Shown here: positions 45,586 through 54,324 of the stretch, piece after piece
Layout of the letters: every line of letters begins with the position of its first letter
Position numbering within the stretch: the stretch's first letter is position 1
NCBI GenBank assembly: GCA_963663245.1
Contig: OY760143.1
Location: 1,054,001-1,118,000, forward strand
DNA: 64,000 bases
From: JAFGVL01 sp963663245
Lineage (GTDB): Bacteria; Bacteroidota; Bacteroidia; Bacteroidales; Paludibacteraceae
Direction of reading: 5' to 3'
Made by a program: the position numbers and the translations under genes
Notes under the pieces: generated by a model
The model's database searches: none
The model's input: only the letters and a program-made list of their open reading frames with translations
Told to the model about the DNA's origin: nothing

Positions 45586-46833
45586 TTATTTTTCTGTAAT
45601 GGATACTTCTACTGGATGCATCAATTCATTTTTCCAATTGTCTAAATATTCAAAAAAGTCTTTCGAGTTTTTATAGCCTTTCTTTTCTATTAATCCTGCC
45701 GCTGTTAAATAGTAGCTTAGGGTAGGTGTTCCATTATTGCTAATCAATATTAGATGATTTCTTTTATCCGTAGCCTCTACTTTAGCATATTTCTCTGGGA
45801 CAAATACACCAGCACCCATAGTTTGTCTACACCATTTAATAGTGTCTTTAGGTTCAGGAAAAGTCCATCCCCAAGAACCCACTAAATTACTGTTGTCTGT
45901 ATGGAATTTTTCATCCTTTAATTTTAATACGCCTGTCGTGAATATTAAACTATCTTTAAAATCTTCTGGAAAGATAATTTCTACTTTTACATCACGGTGA
46001 CGAGCATATTGTATATAACGTATTTTTGTATTGATACTTTTTCCTTGATAGTACCATCCTTCTAGCTCTGTTTCTACCACATTACGGATATTTCCTTTAG
46101 CCACAATACGTTGGGTACGTTTTTGTACACTGTCGAAATGCATGGCTTGCTTACCATCCCACCCCTTAAAAGAGCCAACGCCTACACTGCTTCCTACTTT
46201 TAGAATATCTGTACCATATTTACCACTAGCCATTTGTTTGTCGCTAGGGTACCACTGAGTCATAGGAATTTCTAAACGAGGCGTAATTTTTCCATACACA
46301 TCTATCGTTTGTTTTTTGTCAAAATAGATACGGTAAGCAATTTGTTCTGTTTCAAAGGCAACTCCGTGGTGATGCATTTTGTTGTACATGTCATCTTTCT
46401 TAGATGAGATTTCTTCTACCAAGGTGTATTTATAACTATCACCTTGTTTTTCTTTTGTTACAAGTTCAACAAATAACTCTTTTTCAAAATTAGGAATCTC
46501 ATAGTTAGGAGGAAGCATACGTACTAATAGTCTTTCATCATCATCTATGTCTATTAAGAATGATATTTCGTCAGCAACACCATCTTTATCTAAATCATCC
46601 ATCTGACTTTGGATTTCACCCTTACCTTTAAAGATACCTAAACGTTGTCCGGTGTAATTGTGAAATAAAGAGGTGATATCGCTAATCTTAATAGTAACAG
46701 GATAGTCTTTGTGTTTAATACCACTGTTATTTTTCAGATTGATAAATGCATAGGTATGTGGGTTTAAACCCTTTTGAGCAAATGTACTAACGGTAAAAAG
46801 TAGCGTTAGTCCCATTAAAATTGTTTTTTTCAT
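45586..46833 (-). CDS. DUF4861 family protein of pectin operon
   Basis: 415-residue secreted protein (signal MKKTILMGLTLLFTVSTFAQ). The beta-rich chain has DKDGVADEISFLIDIDDDER, HHGVAFETEQIAYRIYFDKKQTIDVYGK, TQWYPSDKQMASGKYGTDILKVGSS and AGVFVPEKY, all features I associate with DUF4861. Members commonly sit in rhamnogalacturonan loci of Bacteroidota; a role in debranching or oligosaccharide cleavage is inferred, with the reaction not known to me. Last gene of the five-gene operon, 7 bp after GH28. Confidence 0.8.
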   Translation of the reverse strand: MKKTILMGLTLLFTVSTFAQKGLNPHTYAFINLKNNSGIKHKDYPVTIKISDITSLFHNYTGQRLGIFKGKGEIQSQMDDLDKDGVADEISFLIDIDDDERLLVRMLPPNYEIPNFEKELFVELVTKEKQGDSYKYTLVEEISSKKDDMYNKMHHHGVAFETEQIAYRIYFDKKQTIDVYGKITPRLEIPMTQWYPSDKQMASGKYGTDILKVGSSVGVGSFKGWDGKQAMHFDSVQKRTQRIVAKGNIRNVVETELEGWYYQGKSINTKIRYIQYARHRDVKVEIIFPEDFKDSLIFTTGVLKLKDEKFHTDNSNLVGSWGWTFPEPKDTIKWCRQTMGAGVFVPEKYAKVEATDKRNHLILISNNGTPTLSYYLTAAGLIEKKGYKNSKDFFEYLDNWKNELMHPVEVSITEK

Positions 46834-46840
46834 CGTATTC

Positions 46841-48517
46841 TTATTTTATTATTTCAACAGTTGATTGAAGGTTTTCTTCTTTCAAGTTTATGTTTTTCAT
46901 TAATATTCCTTTAGTATCATCACCTGATATGTGAATGATATCACTATCAGGATTAGATGATGATATATTGTCTAAGGCTACGTTCTTTACATTAAATAGT
47001 TTTACAATAGCTCCTTCAGAAACTTCAATATGGATGTTCTTTAAATTAATACCATCACTTTCGTTTAGAATAGCTCCCATATCAGCAGTAATGCTTACAT
47101 TTTCTATATTGATATTTTGCACGTTCATTTCTGGTAGTCCATTAAAGAACATAGCACGATACGCTCCGTTACAAGTAATGTTTTTGATATAAATATCTTT
47201 AAAGCAAGGTGTTTTTTCGTCTACTGGCTGTAGGTCTTTTACATGGTTTTTTTCGCTGTTCACAGCATCTTTACCGTGTTTTCCTCCGTAAAATAGATTG
47301 AAGATAATAGGGTCTGTTTCAATATTTATCATGTGTATATTGCTGATGTGGATGTTTTCTACAACACCACCACGTCCACGTTTACTCTTAAAACGAAGAC
47401 CGGCATCTGTTCCTAAGAAGGTGCAATTGTCAACGTAAATATTTTTTACACCACCAGACATTTCACTACCTACTACAAACCCACCATGACCATGGTAAAC
47501 AGTACATTTATATACAATTACGTTTTCTGTTGGTATAGCACGCTTACGTCCGTCTTCGTCTTTCCCTGATTTAATGCAAATAGCATCGTCGCCTACATCA
47601 AAACTACAGTTGTATATCAAGCAGTTTTTGCAAGATTCTAAGTCTAGACCATCTCCATTTTGAGAATACCATGGGTTTTTTACCGTTACATCTATTAATT
47701 GCACATTGGTACACATTAATGGATGCAAGCACCATGCAGGCGAATTTTGGAAGGTAACACCTTCTAACAACACATTCTCACAGCTTACAAATGATAACAT
47801 AACTGGGCGAAGGAAATCTTTAATTTCTTCCCATTGTTCATCACTAGTTATTAGGGGTACGTTTAAATCAAGAATTAGAGGTAGCGCTTTCATGTAGCTT
47901 TCAGAAGGATACCACGCTTCTCCATCTTCGCTAACAATACCACCTGAGTTGATTAACTCTTTCCAAGCGCCTGAAGTTAATTTTGATTTTTTTACCATAC
48001 GCCAAACCTCACCACTACCATCTAAAATACCTTCGCCTGTAATCGCGATATTTTTCAGGTTTTTTCCATAAATAGGAGATAGGCAACGACGCGTATCAAA
48101 GCCTTCGAAACTTGTTTCAATAATAGGATATTTGTCTTTGTTTTTAGAGAAAGTAATTAATGCTCCTTTTTCTAGGTGTAAGTTAATATTGTCTTTAAAG
48201 ATGATTGGACCAGTTACCCAATGTCCCATAGGTACAATAACCTTTCCACCACCTTTTTTAGAAATTGCTGCTATTGCTTTTGCAAATGCATCTGTATTAT
48301 CAAACATGCCATCACCAACAGCTTCAAAATCTACTAAATTTACTGAGTTGTTGGGGAACTCAACGTCTGCTAACTCAGCCATTTCAAATGGTAAGTTTTT
48401 ATATATTGCTTTTAATTCATTTGTCTGTTTTTGACAAGCCGTAAAAAATATTATTGTTGATATACAGACAAAGACTAATCTAATCATATTTCTCATTTTT
48501 ATGTTTTTTAGAATCAA
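46841..48517 (-). CDS. GH28 polygalacturonase-type hydrolase
   Basis: Hydrolyses alpha-1,4 galacturonosyl linkages in homogalacturonan or rhamnogalacturonan. 558 residues; lipoprotein signal MIRLVFVCISTIIFFTACQK (start may be Met8 or Met11). The parallel beta-helix carries the four GH28 motifs: NGDGLD (about 285), GDDAICIKSG (about 310), GHGGFVVGSE (about 343) and RFKSKRG (about 378), with the catalytic Asp trio. An exo- versus endo-mode cannot be told. It lies 13 bp after GH43. Confidence 0.93.
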   Translation of the reverse strand: MILKNIKMRNMIRLVFVCISTIIFFTACQKQTNELKAIYKNLPFEMAELADVEFPNNSVNLVDFEAVGDGMFDNTDAFAKAIAAISKKGGGKVIVPMGHWVTGPIIFKDNINLHLEKGALITFSKNKDKYPIIETSFEGFDTRRCLSPIYGKNLKNIAITGEGILDGSGEVWRMVKKSKLTSGAWKELINSGGIVSEDGEAWYPSESYMKALPLILDLNVPLITSDEQWEEIKDFLRPVMLSFVSCENVLLEGVTFQNSPAWCLHPLMCTNVQLIDVTVKNPWYSQNGDGLDLESCKNCLIYNCSFDVGDDAICIKSGKDEDGRKRAIPTENVIVYKCTVYHGHGGFVVGSEMSGGVKNIYVDNCTFLGTDAGLRFKSKRGRGGVVENIHISNIHMINIETDPIIFNLFYGGKHGKDAVNSEKNHVKDLQPVDEKTPCFKDIYIKNITCNGAYRAMFFNGLPEMNVQNINIENVSITADMGAILNESDGINLKNIHIEVSEGAIVKLFNVKNVALDNISSSNPDSDIIHISGDDTKGILMKNINLKEENLQSTVEIIK

Positions 48518-48530
48518 TTACTATTAATTA

Positions 48531-50144
48531 TTATTTATCCAAGTTAAACCACTCAATATCTGCCCATCCACCATCATTAGATTTCTTTGGACGTTGGCAT
48601 ACAAAGCCAATTTTACTTCCAATCCATCTACCTGCTTTAGCGGTAAATTCTAAGCCAAATTGAGTATAATCATTTCCGTTTGTGCTATAAGAAAAAATAC
48701 ATATTCCTCCTTTTGATACTTTTACTCTAAAGAAAACAGTATTGCCAGCAAAAGGCATATTTGTTACTAAACCTTCTCTGCTTTTTTTATCTCGAGCACT
48801 ATAACACTCATTATGGAAAATAAAAATCCCTTTATCTGTGTTTTCTAAAGAAAGAAGGTTGTAGTCTTCTCCCATTATTACAAAGCATATACGTTCACCA
48901 GTATATTTTTCTGATGGGTAAAAGTTTATTTTTGCTGTTGCCGTGAATTCTTCAGCAGGGAATTTTTGTAAAAGTAGATTAGGAGCATCCCATAAGTTTC
49001 TAACCGAATCAGTAAAAACAGAATATAAACGAAGATTCCCTTTTTTTACATCGCTAAAGTACCATGTTGGTTGTGGGTTAGCATGCCATTGCCACTGTAA
49101 ACCTATGTCAAACGTACTAAAGTCATCATGTTCTATAGGAGTTACAATAGGATGAGTTTTACCAACATTTGGCTTTTTAAACATTGCTACAGGCTCACCT
49201 GTACCATCTTCATCAGTATCTTCTCCAATAATTGGCCAATTTTTTTTCCAAACCATAGGCTGTAGATGAACTATTCGACCATAAGCTCCTTTGTCTTGGA
49301 AATGTATAAACCAGTCTTCACCCGTTTTAGTATCTACCCAAGCACCTTGATGTGGACCATTAATAGTAGTTTTTCCTTGTGCTAAAACTATTTTCTCATC
49401 ATATGGTCCCCATATGTTTTTAGAACGTAATACCAACTGCCAACCTGTTTTTACACCACCAGCAGGAGCAAAAATATAGTAGTAGCCATTGCGTTTGTAT
49501 AGTTTTGTTCCTTCAACAGTTCGGTGGTCTATGTGTCCATCAAAAATGATTCTTGATTCACTTGTCGTTTTAGTACCATCTTTAGATAAGCGACACAGAG
49601 AAAGCACGCTTTTTTGTCCAGCACGAGATCCGGCATAAGCATGAGATAAATAAGCATTTCCATCTTCATCCCAAAATGGACAACAATCGATTAAGCCTTT
49701 TCCTCCTTTTACTAAAACTGGTTCACTCCACTCACCTCTAGGGTCTTTTGTTTTGGTCATGTAGAATCCAAAATCAGGGTCTCCCCAATAGATGTAATAT
49801 TCACCTTCGTGAAATCGAATAGCTGGAGCCCAAACGCCGTTACCATGTTGTGGCTTGTTAAACACATTCTTAGGAGTTAGTTCTTTTAAGGCATAGTTTA
49901 CTACTGTCCAGTTTACTAAATCATTAGAATGTAAAATAGGAAGACCAGGCACGCAATTAAAACTAGAACTTGTCATGTAATAATCATCACCTACACGACA
50001 AACATCTGGATCCGAATAATCTGCATGCAGAATTGGGTTTTTGTACATCCCATTGCCTTGGTCAGATACATGTACTTTAGAAACATATTGAGCACTTGCT
50101 TGTAAAGAGAAAATAGTAAGTGTTATTAGTAGTAGTTTTTTCAT
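48531..50144 (-). CDS. GH43-family arabinofuranosidase/xylosidase
   Basis: Five-bladed propeller glycosidase removing arabinose, xylose or galactose side chains. 537 residues with signal peptide. The catalytic base region ADYSDPDVCRVGDDYYMTSSSF, the pKa-modulating Asp in CCPFWDEDGNAYLSHA, and the acid Glu in DHRTVEGTKLYK are all present. The C-terminal ~190 residues (HDDFSTFDIGLQWQWHANPQ...) form a concanavalin-like beta-sandwich typical of larger GH43 enzymes. Context suggests activity on pectin side chains such as arabinan. Confidence 0.9.
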   Translation of the reverse strand: MKKLLLITLTIFSLQASAQYVSKVHVSDQGNGMYKNPILHADYSDPDVCRVGDDYYMTSSSFNCVPGLPILHSNDLVNWTVVNYALKELTPKNVFNKPQHGNGVWAPAIRFHEGEYYIYWGDPDFGFYMTKTKDPRGEWSEPVLVKGGKGLIDCCPFWDEDGNAYLSHAYAGSRAGQKSVLSLCRLSKDGTKTTSESRIIFDGHIDHRTVEGTKLYKRNGYYYIFAPAGGVKTGWQLVLRSKNIWGPYDEKIVLAQGKTTINGPHQGAWVDTKTGEDWFIHFQDKGAYGRIVHLQPMVWKKNWPIIGEDTDEDGTGEPVAMFKKPNVGKTHPIVTPIEHDDFSTFDIGLQWQWHANPQPTWYFSDVKKGNLRLYSVFTDSVRNLWDAPNLLLQKFPAEEFTATAKINFYPSEKYTGERICFVIMGEDYNLLSLENTDKGIFIFHNECYSARDKKSREGLVTNMPFAGNTVFFRVKVSKGGICIFSYSTNGNDYTQFGLEFTAKAGRWIGSKIGFVCQRPKKSNDGGWADIEWFNLDK

Positions 50145-50160
50145 GTTGTGGTTTATGCTT

Positions 50161-50186
50161 GAGACGCACAGCAGTGCGTCTTTACA
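50161..50186. repeat. Palindromic interspersed repeat, copy 1
   Basis: GAGACGCACAGCAGTGCGTC then TTTACA. GACGCAC/GTGCGTC form a stable hairpin in the gap between the acetylesterase and GH43 genes. A near-identical copy lies at 51061. Confidence 0.75.
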
Positions 50187-50192
50187 AATGAT

Positions 50193-51041
50193 CTATTTCT
50201 TTTTTTCGTTTCCTTCGTCAAGCTTATGGTTTATCGTTTTCTTTAATTTTCCTAAACCTGCTACTGGAGTAGTAGTTTTTAAAGTTACCTTATCCATTGG
50301 CAGTAAGTTTTTTACTAATGGCTCAATATTTAATTGAACTAAACCTTCTATAAATAGTCGAGCGGCTTCCATGGCTCCTGCTGGTTTAAAATGCGTATTG
50401 TCTTCTTTTCCATCAGGGTATTTTTCGCTTACCCCTGGAGCAATGTGTAAGAAGTATTTTTTTGAATTTTCAACACCTGCAGCAATTAGTAAATCCATGG
50501 TAGTATGTTGCATGTCAATCAAATCAACCTGCATTTCTTTTGCTACAGCACGCACCAAGTTGGGGTAGTTGCCGTGTTTATCTACAAAGTCACCTTTGTC
50601 ATTAAAGTTTCGACGCATTACTGATGTGCATAAAATTGGAATAGCTCCTTTCTTGCGTACGTCAGAAACGAATTTTTTCATATTTTTGCTATAGTCCACA
50701 GGACTTGTGTATCTATCAACCTTATGCTTGCTTTGGTCGTTGTGCCCAAATTGAATAATAACATAATCTCCTTTACTTACACGTTCTAGCATAAAATCCC
50801 AACGTCCTTCACTTATAAAAGTACGAGTGCTTCTCCCATTGCGAGCATGGTTTTCAATAATGACATTGTCATTAAAATAAGATGGAAGCACCATTCCCCA
50901 ACCAGTTTCAGGATAAGCTCTTTTGGATTTGTCAGCCATTGTAGAATCTCCAGCTAAGAAGATTTTAACAGGTTTTTTATTCATGGCTATAAAGCCAATA
51001 CTTATTAATAATGCTAGAGAATATAATAGTGTTTTTTTCAT
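50193..51041 (-). CDS. Rhamnogalacturonan acetylesterase (CE12, SGNH)
   Basis: Removes acetyl groups from the rhamnogalacturonan-I backbone. 282 residues with an N-terminal signal or anchor (LLYSLALLISIGFIAM). SGNH blocks: FLAGDSTMADKS (Ser33), NHARNGRSTRTF (Gly), IIQFGHNDQSKH (Asn), and DNTHFKPAGAMEAARL (catalytic Asp and His). The GWGMVLPSYF segment matches RGAE/YesT-type enzymes. A C-terminal Lys/Glu tail ends EGNEKKK. Located between GH105 and GH43 in the operon, with hairpin repeats on both sides. Confidence 0.92.
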   Translation of the reverse strand: MKKTLLYSLALLISIGFIAMNKKPVKIFLAGDSTMADKSKRAYPETGWGMVLPSYFNDNVIIENHARNGRSTRTFISEGRWDFMLERVSKGDYVIIQFGHNDQSKHKVDRYTSPVDYSKNMKKFVSDVRKKGAIPILCTSVMRRNFNDKGDFVDKHGNYPNLVRAVAKEMQVDLIDMQHTTMDLLIAAGVENSKKYFLHIAPGVSEKYPDGKEDNTHFKPAGAMEAARLFIEGLVQLNIEPLVKNLLPMDKVTLKTTTPVAGLGKLKKTINHKLDEGNEKKK

Positions 51042-51060
51042 TTGTTTCTTGTTTGGTTGA

Positions 51061-51086
51061 GAGACGCACAGTAGTGCGTCTTTACA
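51061..51086. repeat. Palindromic interspersed repeat, copy 2
   Basis: GAGACGCACAGTAGTGCGTC then TTTACA; differs from copy 1 by one loop base. Lies in the gap between GH105 and the acetylesterase gene. Confidence 0.75.
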
Positions 51087-51104
51087 TTATATAGTTTCCT
51101 GTTT

Positions 51105-52304
51105 TTATTTACAAAGTTTATTCATTTCTAATGCTGCGAGTATGAACGGACCTACTACTTTAGGATCATCATTACGAATTATTTCATTGATGTAGTATTC
51201 ATATGAGCCATCACGATATGGTTTTCCGCCTAGGCCTGCTACACCACAAGCTTTTGTAATGGATGTTGTTCCATCTTCGTTTTTCTGAGTAGCGTTAGCT
51301 GTTAAGCCACAAAATGCTTTTGAAGCAGTGTCTCTAAATTCTTTTGGTAAATATTTCATATTTACTCCTTTTGCCATTGCGTATATAAACATAGCTGTAC
51401 CAGAAGATTCTACATAGTTACCTTCTTTTCCGCCTAAATCAACTACTTGGTACCACATACCTGTTTCTTCATCTTGAAACTTAACTAATGCTGCTGCTAG
51501 TCTATTTAGGTTTTTAATAATTTGCTCACGCTGTGGATGTTTTTTTGGAAGAAAATCTAATACATCTACCATAGCCATCATGTACCAACCCATAGCTCTT
51601 GACCAAAAATGAGGTGAACATCCTGTTATAGAATCAGACCAGCGTTGTTCACGACTTTCGTCCCAACCGTGGTAGTTTAATCCTGTTTTTTTGTCTAGAG
51701 TGACACTATCTACTAATATAAATTGGTTCGTAATATCGTTCCATGATTCATCGCCTTCGTTAAATGCTTCAGCACATTGTGCATAGAAAGGAGCTCCCAT
51801 ATATAAACCATCTAACCACATTTGATTTGGATAGCGTTTTTTATGCCAAAAACCACCTAGACTTACACGAGGGTGTGTTTTTAACTGAGCTCTTAGTTTA
51901 GCAATGGCTTTAATGTATTTAGTGTCTTTTGTGTATGTAAACATATCGAATAAGAACTTACCTCCATTTAAACGGTCTATATTATAGTCTGACATTTTGT
52001 AGGTCATTATTGTTCCAGTACTATCAATAAAGAAATCGGTGAATTCTTGTACGTAATTAAAGTAAGCAGTATCTTTTGTTACCTTATATAATTCTATTAA
52101 TGATTTTGAAATTAGTCCTTGAGTATAGTCCCATTTTGGCTTTTTTAGAAAATCAGCCTGCCATAATTCAGGGTTGTGTTTCATTTCAGAATTGGCAATG
52201 GTAGTTGCCCATTGTACATAATCATTGTCTTTTTTCTTAGCTGAAACAGTACTCGAAAAGATAAAACATGATAAAACGAGTAGGATAAATTTGATTCTTT
52301 TCAT
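51105..52304 (-). CDS. GH105 unsaturated rhamnogalacturonyl hydrolase
   Basis: Removes the unsaturated uronic acid left by pectin lyases. The frame is open to 52340, but a promoter box sits there, and the Met at 52304 opens a clear signal peptide (MKRIKFILLVLSCFIFSS), so 399 residues is preferred. The (alpha/alpha)6 barrel shows WDYTQGLISKSLIELYK, MWLDGLYMGAPFYAQC with catalytic Asp (about 165), HFWSRAMGWYMMAMVDVLDF and YVESSGTAMFIYAMAKG. First gene of the five-gene pectin operon; products of the pectate lyase at 26452 would be substrates. Confidence 0.92.
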   Translation of the reverse strand: MKRIKFILLVLSCFIFSSTVSAKKKDNDYVQWATTIANSEMKHNPELWQADFLKKPKWDYTQGLISKSLIELYKVTKDTAYFNYVQEFTDFFIDSTGTIMTYKMSDYNIDRLNGGKFLFDMFTYTKDTKYIKAIAKLRAQLKTHPRVSLGGFWHKKRYPNQMWLDGLYMGAPFYAQCAEAFNEGDESWNDITNQFILVDSVTLDKKTGLNYHGWDESREQRWSDSITGCSPHFWSRAMGWYMMAMVDVLDFLPKKHPQREQIIKNLNRLAAALVKFQDEETGMWYQVVDLGGKEGNYVESSGTAMFIYAMAKGVNMKYLPKEFRDTASKAFCGLTANATQKNEDGTTSITKACGVAGLGGKPYRDGSYEYYINEIIRNDDPKVVGPFILAALEMNKLCK

Positions 52305-52337
52305 AGGAGATTTTTTATGTGATTTTATTTCGGATGT

Positions 52338-52345
52338 CAAATATA
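52338..52345 (-). promoter_or_regulatory. Pectin operon promoter -7 box
   Basis: Minus-strand TATATTTG. It overlaps the far upstream ATG at 52340, which argues against that start and for 52304. Confidence 0.55.
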
Positions 52346-52403
52346 AAGAAATATTTACTAACTACAAAAAACGTAATAAGTACGTTAAGCATTTTTGGTA
52401 GTT

Positions 52404-52431
52404 AAAAAGCGTAGTGGAGTACTACGCTTTT
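52404..52431 (-). terminator. Terminator of the trp operon
   Basis: AAAAGCGTAGT / ACTACGCTTTT with loop GGAGT, followed by T residues on the minus strand, 20 bp after the last gene of the operon. Confidence 0.8.
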
Positions 52432-52450
52432 ATGTTGTTAAGTAAAAAAA

Positions 52451-52873
52451 CTAAAATTTTAATACGTCTTTAGGTTCCATATTTGTTTCCATGCTCCACG
52501 TATGTGCTTCTCCATGTGCAAGGCGGAAGATAATTAAGCCAGGAGTGTCAGCCGTTAATCCAAATTGTTTTAAAAAAGGTCGGTCTTCTAATGCTTTTAC
52601 TCTTAAATCTCTATCATCTAAGAATTCAACTTCTCCACAAATTCGTAAAGTCATTCCAGCCATACCATGACTTTTGTAAAATAAGACTTCTGTTTTAGGG
52701 TTCTTTTTAAGTTGATGAGGGAATTCCTTTACATCTCCTGTTTGAAAATAGAAACCGCTTTCGTCTGCAAACCAAAAGTTTAACATACGTACACGTGGTT
52801 GGTTCTCTTCATTGCTTGCCAAGTAACACATTGGGTGCTCGTTGGCGAATTGGATACAATCTTGTAGTGTCAT
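52451..52873 (-). CDS. Pyridoxamine-5'-phosphate-oxidase-like FMN protein
   Basis: 140-residue split-barrel protein: MTLQDCIQFANEHPMCYLAS, NQPRVRMLNFWFADESGFYFQTGDVKEFPHQLKKNPKTEVLFYK (quoted by key pieces RVRMLNFWF and YFQTGD), and MTLRICGEVEFLDD. These match the PNPOx-like general stress/F420-flavin reductase superfamily; it is too short to be PdxH itself. Starts 1 bp after trpA and ends before the operon terminator, so it is co-transcribed with trp genes. Role in tryptophan synthesis is not evident, though TrpB needs PLP. Confidence 0.82.
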   Translation of the reverse strand: MTLQDCIQFANEHPMCYLASNEENQPRVRMLNFWFADESGFYFQTGDVKEFPHQLKKNPKTEVLFYKSHGMAGMTLRICGEVEFLDDRDLRVKALEDRPFLKQFGLTADTPGLIIFRLAHGEAHTWSMETNMEPKDVLKF

Positions 52874-52874
52874 T

Positions 52875-53648
52875 TTATTGTTCTTTTAGTTTATTAATCA
52901 GCATTTTTACTGCTTCTTTAATCGTTTTACTCTCTCCTAAGGCCTTGATGAAAGCACTACCCACAATAGCTCCCGAAGTATGCTTGCATGCACTATCAAA
53001 AGTATTTTTGTTAGAAATGCCAAAACCAATTATAGTTGGGTTCTTTAAGTTCATGTCTTTGATACGTTGGAAGTAAGCTTCTTTATCAGCAAAACTATTC
53101 TGAGCTCCTGTAGTTGCTGCAGATGATACCATATAGATAAATCCATTGCTATGGGTATCAATTAAGCGTATGCGCTCTTCAGGTGTTTCAGGTGTAATAA
53201 GTAAGATGTTCTCCATCTCGTACTTATCAGCAGTAGTCTTAAATTCTTGTAGGTATTCTGCCATAGGTAAATCGGGGATAATAAATCCATCAACACCCAC
53301 TTCTTTTGCCTTCTGACAAAGTTTTTCAAATCCAAATTGTAACACTGGATTTACATAGCCCATTAAGATTAAGGGCATGTCGGTTACTTTACGAATATCT
53401 TTTAGTTGTTCAAACAATAAGTTTTGAGTCATCCCATTAGCTAATGCAATTTGACTAGAGTTTTGAATTACTGGTCCATCAGCCATAGGGTCAGAGAAGG
53501 GGATGCCTATCTCTATCATATCTACTCCTTGAGTGTCTAATTCTTTAATGATTTCAACAGTATTATCTAAGTTGGGATATCCAGCTGTAAAGTATACTGA
53601 TAGTATATTGTTAGCTTTTCTTTCGAAGAGTTTATTAATTCTGTTCAT
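52875..53648 (-). CDS. trpA: Tryptophan synthase alpha subunit
   Basis: Cleaves indole-3-glycerol phosphate to indole and glyceraldehyde 3-phosphate. 257 residues; catalytic Glu in MIEIGIPFSDPMADGP, Asp in VDGFIIPDLP, and the phosphate loop GFGISNK. Separated from trpF by 49 bp, the only real gap in the operon, in which no gene or hairpin is seen. Confidence 0.97.
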   Translation of the reverse strand: MNRINKLFERKANNILSVYFTAGYPNLDNTVEIIKELDTQGVDMIEIGIPFSDPMADGPVIQNSSQIALANGMTQNLLFEQLKDIRKVTDMPLILMGYVNPVLQFGFEKLCQKAKEVGVDGFIIPDLPMAEYLQEFKTTADKYEMENILLITPETPEERIRLIDTHSNGFIYMVSSAATTGAQNSFADKEAYFQRIKDMNLKNPTIIGFGISNKNTFDSACKHTSGAIVGSAFIKALGESKTIKEAVKMLINKLKEQ

Positions 53649-53697
53649 GTTTTTAATAATTAATGGTCAATGGTTAGTGGTTGATTGGTATTTTTAT

Positions 53698-54324
53698 TTA
53701 CCGTTTATCATTAAGCATTTGTGTAAATTTTTTAATTTTTAAGATGTCTTTCAGCCCTGGCTCCAATTCAAATTTGCTGTTAATGTCTATTCCTGCAAAT
53801 TGCATATGTTTAATTTGTAGGATGTCAGTAGCATCTTCTAAATCGATTCCTCCACTTAATAAGAAGGGAGTCTCTCCCGTATAATTATTGAGTAAATGCC
53901 AATCGAATTTCTGACCCGATCCTCCGTGTTGAGATGTTTTAGTGTCAAACAAGAAATAATCACAAAAGCCATCGTACTTAGCTGTCTTTTCAAAGTCGCT
54001 AGCCTCACTTATTGGGAAGGCTTTAAATACAGTTAAACCTTCTTCTTGCAAAAGTTTACATGTTTCTGGCGATTCATTTCCGTGTAACTGAACTACCTCT
54101 AATCCATAGGAATTAGCCGTTTCAAGAATTGTTTCGAATGATTCGTTTACAAATACACCTACTTTCTGAATAGCAATGTCTATATTAGACAGTATGTTTT
54201 TGTCTGTCGTAGCAGCATAACGTGGTGATTTAGCATAGAAAATGAATCCTATATAATCGGGGTTTAGCTTAGCTAAGTCTTGTATGTTTTGGGCATCTTT
54301 CATCCCACAGACTTTTATTATCAT
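53698..54324 (-). CDS. trpF: Phosphoribosylanthranilate isomerase
   Basis: Amadori rearrangement of N-(5-phosphoribosyl)-anthranilate. 208 residues, with start KVCGMKDAQNI (catalytic Cys), YIGFIFYAKSPRY, VQLHGNESPE and the GGSGQKFDW / LSGGID phosphate sites. Start overlaps trpC by 4 bp. Confidence 0.96.
   Translation of the reverse strand: MIIKVCGMKDAQNIQDLAKLNPDYIGFIFYAKSPRYAATTDKNILSNIDIAIQKVGVFVNESFETILETANSYGLEVVQLHGNESPETCKLLQEEGLTVFKAFPISEASDFEKTAKYDGFCDYFLFDTKTSQHGGSGQKFDWHLLNNYTGETPFLLSGGIDLEDATDILQIKHMQFAGIDINSKFELEPGLKDILKIKKFTQMLNDKR

Noticed and set aside
52305..52340. Longer start for the GH105 protein
   Set aside because: The ATG overlaps the promoter box and the signal peptide starts 12 codons later.
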